Below are positions 21,663 through 25,917 of a stretch of 25,917 bases of DNA, one piece after another. The position numbers and the translations under genes are program-made. Numbering within the stretch: position 1 is the stretch's first letter; every line of letters begins with the position of its first letter. This stretch comes from Ichthyophthirius multifiliis (Eukaryota; Ciliophora; Oligohymenophorea; Hymenostomatida): positions 1 through 25,917 of the forward strand of contig NW_004085994.1 in assembly GCF_000220395.1 (NCBI RefSeq), read 5' to 3'. Below the pieces are notes generated by a model. The model was not told where the DNA came from. It made no database searches and was given only the letters and a program-made list of their open reading frames with translations.

Positions 21663-22638
21663 TCTCTTTTAAATGTTTTGTTTTTAATATTTTTACTTGA
21701 ATAAAGTTTAAGTTTAATGTTTTAAATTTTATAAAATACTAATATATATATATATTATTATTTATAACACTATTTTTTAATAACTGTTAATATTATTATT
21801 TTAGTTATTTAAGATAGTTTTTTATTTAATAAAGCAATTTAAATAATTTTCTATATAATTTATAAAAAAATTAATTGTTATTTTTTTTAAAAAAAAATAT
21901 TTTTTAGATTAATATTTCTTTATATGTTTACATAAAATATATATTATTTTTTTAAATTTAAATATTTTATTTTTTTAGTTTATCAATTATATATTTTTTA
22001 TATTATTAACATTATTAGATTTAAATTAATTACTATAAAAAATACATAAATTTAAGTATTTTTATGAGCAATCTTTTTATAAAATAATAATATTAATAAA
22101 TAAGTCATTAATTCTATAGTACATAATATAAAATATTGATAAAATTAAATTTGATTTTTATTATTATTGATATAATAGAAATAGTAATTATATAATTGTA
22201 TATATTTAATAAATAAATATTATTTTAATTTAAAAATTATTTATAAAACATCTATTATAATTATTTATATATTATTAAATAATTTATTTATTATTATTAT
22301 TATAATTTTCATTATTTTACTTTTTTTTTTATTATAATTCTATTCAAAAGCTTTTTTTATCAAATTATAATCTTAAATTAAATATTTAATATAAATATAA
22401 ACTGCATTATAAAATAATATAATATCAATTTTACCTTTTTATAAAAAACGCATAAAACTTTATTTTATAAATAGTAATAAATCTCATATAAAAAATATTT
22501 TATATTAATTTAGTATTTAAAAAAATACCCAAAAAAAGATTAAAAAGAACAATATTAATATTTATAATGTATATATTTATTTATTTATTTTTATAAAAAT
22601 AAAATTTAAAAATAATAAAATATCTAATTTTAATAAAA
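21663..22638. other. AT-rich divergent spacer
   Basis: 976 nt between the start of the RING gene (minus) and the start of the isochorismatase-family gene (plus). No convincing coding frame; some (TTA)n-like stretches near 22280-22330. It must contain both promoters, but none is identifiable. Confidence 0.5.
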
Positions 22639-23247
22639 ATGTAAAAAAATATAATAGGAAGATTAGAAAAAGATAAAACTATTTTTTTTAATTGTGACAT
22701 TTAACAGGGTTTTAGAAAACACATTTTCAAAATCGAACATGTAATAAACACAGCCCGTTAAATGGCCTAAATAGCAAACATAATGAATATTCCAATTTTA
22801 GAAACAATCCAAAATAAGCGTGTATTTGGTGACACAGTGGAGGAATTATCAAAAGACATACCTACACATTTATCAGCTAAATATGAAAAAAGTACATTTT
22901 CAATGTTAAATAAAGACACATAATAGTTTTTGGATAAATATCAAGAAAGAAAATAAGCTATATTATATGGATAAGAAACACATATATGTGTACAATAAAC
23001 ATGCTTGGATTTATTACAAAAAGGATTTTAAGTGTTTTTACTTACTGATGGGATTTCTAGTATGAATTAAATTGATAGATTAACTGCTTTTTAAAGAATG
23101 TAATAGGCAGGAGCTCATTTAACTACTTTTCAAAGTGCAGTTTTTGAACTTATAGGAAATTACGAAGATCCAATTTTTAAATAAATTTTGCCAATTTTGA
23201 AAATGAATGTTAAGGAAGAAGAAAGACTAACTTTTTCTACTTTATGA
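22639..23247 (+). CDS. Isochorismatase-domain cysteine hydrolase (202 aa)
   Basis: Single exon, ATG to TGA, covering the whole family length (~200 aa). The catalytic triad of this Cys-hydrolase superfamily is visible: Asp20 in FFNCDIQQGF, Lys84 in YEKSTFSML, and Cys117 in GQETHICVQQT, the last being the family's 'G.EtHvCv..T' with the cis-peptide region just before it. LLTDGISSMNQIDR and FELIGN match the ISOC1/ISOC2 C-terminal pattern. No targeting signal or membrane segment is evident, so it is probably cytosolic. The natural substrate of eukaryotic ISOC proteins is unclear, so no specific reaction is claimed. Of all the genes here it has the most even base composition and no intron. Confidence 0.92.
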
Positions 23248-23548
23248 AAACATAAATTAATATATATATTTATATTTTAGAAATTCATTTATATTAATTT
23301 TTTAAAATATATAGAATAAATATTTTAGTTTTTGAAAATAAGACTTATAAACATAATTATTTTATTATTTTATTTATAAAAAAAATATAATTAATATTTT
23401 ATATATTGTAAATATTTTATTTTTTAATTATTAATTTATTTTATTTTTTAATAATAAAAAAATAATACACAATAATATACTTAAATATTATATTAATTAT
23501 TTAATTAAATAAACAAAAAACAATAATAAAAATTAAACATTCCCATAT
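23248..23548. other. AT-rich spacer between same-strand genes
   Basis: 301 nt of A/T without gene-like content. It probably holds the 3' end of the hydrolase transcript and the promoter of the PH-kinase. Confidence 0.5.
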
Positions 23549-24568
23549 ATGTCAAACCCTGAAAATAAATAAATAAATGAAAAATCCACCCTATTCCGCC
23601 ACGATGACTAAAAAAAGCCAAATTCAGATGATGACATAAATAAATGGTGGCCTATTTTCGGTCGAAAATCAACGAATTCAAATGAAAGTACTAAAAACAC
23701 TTTTTGGTTAAAAAACACATAAAAACTTACCCTAAACGACATCACATTTAATGAAGATTTAGTTGGTTCAAATTTAGAGATTGATGATGAAGGGATAGAT
23801 TTAAATTTAAAATCAAGTATAAAAAATAAGCATATTTTATCAAATTTTTTAAGTAGAATCAGTAAGAAATAAAAAAACTCAAAAGAATATGAATACAAAT
23901 TAATAGGAAATTATTTAGTATATTATAATAATAGCAAAAGTAACATATTCAAAGGGTATATTATATTAGATTAGAATATAGTAATAGAAAAAAAAACAAT
24001 AAAAGGGAATACTTACAATATTTATTATATAGAGTTTTTAAGGGATGGAAATGTTCGAAAACTATATTCAAAATAATAAGAAATTATTAATAAATGGTAT
24101 ACTGAAATGAGATAGATGTGCATTTTATAAAATTTTAATAATAATTATGTTTTATAGGAAATTTTAGGAACAGGTTCATTTGCCGTTGTATGTAAAATTT
24201 CAAGAATTATAGATTAAAAAACTTTTGCAGCCAAAATTATTAAATTAGAAAAATTATAAGAAAACAAACATAAAGAAAAATTTTTTGTAATAAATAAATA
24301 TGCTTTTAGTTATTATATATTTATAAAAAAGAATATGTTAATTAATGAATATAAAGCCCTTAAAAAATGCAGGCATAAAAATATTGCAAAATTAGAAGAA
24401 GTTTATTAAGAATAAACATAATTAATTTACGTTACTGAATATATATAAGGAGGTGAGCTCTACTAAAGATTAAAAAAAATCAAAAATTTTAAAGAAGAAG
24501 ATGCTGCTATGATAATTTATAATATAACATAAGGTTTATAATATATGCATAAGTAAAAAAATTAAAAA

Positions 24569-24639
<71 letters not shown>

Positions 24640-25550
24640 ATAAAGTCAATAATTAGTCCATCGAGATTTAAAATTGGAAAATATTTTATTAGTAAATCAT
24701 ATAGATTTAGATTGTAAAATTATAGACTTTGGTTTTGCTGAAAAAATAAATTACTAAAAATTAGAAAGTAGGGCAGGAACACATGGTTTTCTACCTCCTG
24801 AACTATTTAAATTACAGCCCTATACAGAAAAAGGAGATATATTTAGTTTGGGTGTTATTTTATTTTGTTTATTGAGTGGTTAGTCTCCATTTAAAGGTAA
24901 AACAAGTAAAGAAGTACTTGAAAATAATAAAAAATGCAAAATTTCTTATGATTCTGATATATGGATTAAAATAAGTGATGAATCTAAATATTTATTAAAA
25001 AAAATGTTAGAAGTTGATCCTAATAAAAGGTTTAAGTGTAACGAAATTCTAAAATCTAAATGGTTAAGGAAATACATTTTAAATAATTCTTAAAGCTTGA
25101 AATCATCTACACATAATAAAACAAAAAATTCGTTGAAAAATGTCTATATAAAAATAATTTTTTTCTATTTTTAACAATTAAAAATAAAATAAAATATAAA
25201 TTTAGTAAAGTATTACATTAGATGAAGAAAATAAATCTATAGATTTTAATGAAGGGTTAACAGATCTAAATAGTACTATATTAAATATATAAACTAATAA
25301 TATTAAATCTTTCTATTGTAAATCTTATAAGTCTTTAAAAAGCCACTAGTCAAATAGTTAAGAATCAGATAATGATTTTAAAGTTTCAAAAAATTTTAAT
25401 AATAATAAGGATGATATTAATTTATAAATTGAGGATATAAAAGCAGATGATTAATGTAATTTAAATTAAAAATTATTACTTTTGTTTACTCCTTAAAAAA
25501 AATTCATTAAATCTTAAGTCTGGAAATATTAATAGTAAAAATTTATTTGA
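23549..25550 (+). CDS. PH-domain Ser/Thr protein kinase (599 aa)
   Basis: Four exons: 23549-24286, 24332-24552, 24646-25141 and 25206-25550; introns of 45, 93 and 64 nt. Residues ~1-105 are polar. Residues ~115-195 form a PH-like domain: YKLIGNYLVYYNN, GYIILDQNIVIEKK, YYIEFLRDG and the closing helix QQEIINKWYTEMRQM with its conserved Trp. The kinase domain follows: GTGSFAVVCK (207-216), Lys229 in FAAK, HRDLKLENIL (325-334), DFGFAE (347-352), GTHGFLPPEL in place of APE, GDIFSLGVILFCLLSG, and an Arg in DPNKRF. All key residues are present; the layout fits the CAMK-like branch with an N-terminal PH domain, a type common in ciliates. The tail (~100 aa) is Ser/Asn/Asp-rich. Inferred: recruitment to phosphoinositide membranes. 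The third intron has an unusual donor (GTCTAT); without it the protein would end at a TGA near 25220. Confidence 0.87.
24580..24634. repeat. (AT)n microsatellite inside an intron
   Basis: About 27 AT units filling most of the 93-nt second intron of the PH-kinase gene. Confidence 0.9.
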
Positions 25551-25691
25551 TAAGCATTATTTTTATATATATAAAATAAGAGAGTATTATGTAATTTATT
25601 TATATTTTTTTGTTTTTTGTAAAATACTATTTATATTTAAATTAATTTTTATATTAAATCTATAATAAAAAATTTATAATATATATATAAT

Positions 25692-25754
<63 letters not shown>

Positions 25755-25917
25755 TATTTTGAAATTTAATTTTTAATTTTAAAAATTTATGAAACTATTA
25801 AATTTTTATATTATTAAATAAAATTAAACTCATAAAAAATATTATTTTTAAATAAAATATATAAATTTAAAATATTCTAATTAAAATATTTACTCAGTTT
25901 TTTAACTATTTTAAAAA
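25551..25917. other. AT-rich spacer at the window end
   Basis: Downstream flank of the PH-kinase gene; A/T sequence with a long (AT)n tract and no coding signal up to the window edge. Confidence 0.5.
25696..25752. repeat. (AT)n microsatellite
   Basis: About 28 AT units in the spacer after the PH-kinase gene. Confidence 0.9.

Noticed and set aside
23608-23898. Minus-strand open frame of 96 codons
   Set aside because: Antisense of the PH-kinase N-terminus; Phe/Leu/Ser-rich, as expected of the reverse of a Lys/Asp/Asn-rich gene.
1-25917. tRNA or rRNA genes
   Set aside because: Scanned for GC-richer clover-leaf or conserved rRNA segments; none stands out against the AT background. By-eye scanning could miss a diverged tRNA.

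Overview
The window is extremely AT-rich (well over 80 % A+T by eye). Its genes only read through if TAA and TAG mean glutamine and TGA is the only stop. Recognisable domains (protein kinase, RING, PH, VWA, RAP, isochorismatase) carry in-frame TAA/TAG at positions where Gln is acceptable, and every gene ends in TGA. With numerous short GT..AG introns (32-280 nt, usually GTA at the donor), this points to nuclear DNA of an oligohymenophorean ciliate. The AT content suggests a hymenostome such as Ichthyophthirius or a close relative of Tetrahymena; that placement is inference. I see no rRNA, tRNA, CRISPR, viral or transposon sequence.

Layout. 272-739 (+) small Gln-rich protein of unknown function. 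1511-3110 (-) RAP-domain protein with a mitochondrial-type N-terminus. 3255-3857 (+), divergent from it, a 200-residue protein whose first 55 residues look like the Aurora-A-binding segment of TPX2. 4192-5785 (+) UNC93-type membrane protein. 5993-7749 (-) helical (ARM/HEAT-like) protein. 7750-10521 gene-poor, very AT-rich DNA with one possible exon at 8880. 10522-13850 (-) a receptor-like protein: TM, extracellular sensor, TM, HAMP, TPRs, VWA. 14312-16069 (+) pseudokinase with a TPR-like tail. 16240-18333 (+) ULK/ATG1-like kinase. 18604-21662 (-) 12-exon TMEM185 (Fragile-X-F)-like membrane protein with a C-terminal RING finger. 22639-23247 (+) isochorismatase-family hydrolase. 23549-25550 (+) PH-domain protein kinase. 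Gaps are AT-rich spacers with (AT)n or (ATT)n tracts.

Gene models were built by hand: frames were kept open to TGA, and exons were joined only where a GT..AG intron restores both frame and domain continuity (about 24 introns). The least certain points are the splice near 12788-12873 in the receptor and the N-terminus of the 5993-7749 gene.

The genes do not form an operon. The themes are signalling (a receptor without a kinase domain, a pseudokinase next to a ULK-like kinase, a PH-kinase), membrane ubiquitin ligase, mitotic-spindle kinase activation, mitochondrial RNA handling and one small hydrolase. The most unusual items are the Cache-like/HAMP/TPR/VWA receptor with a degraded metal site, the TPX2-like mini-protein, and the pseudokinase/ULK-like tandem.
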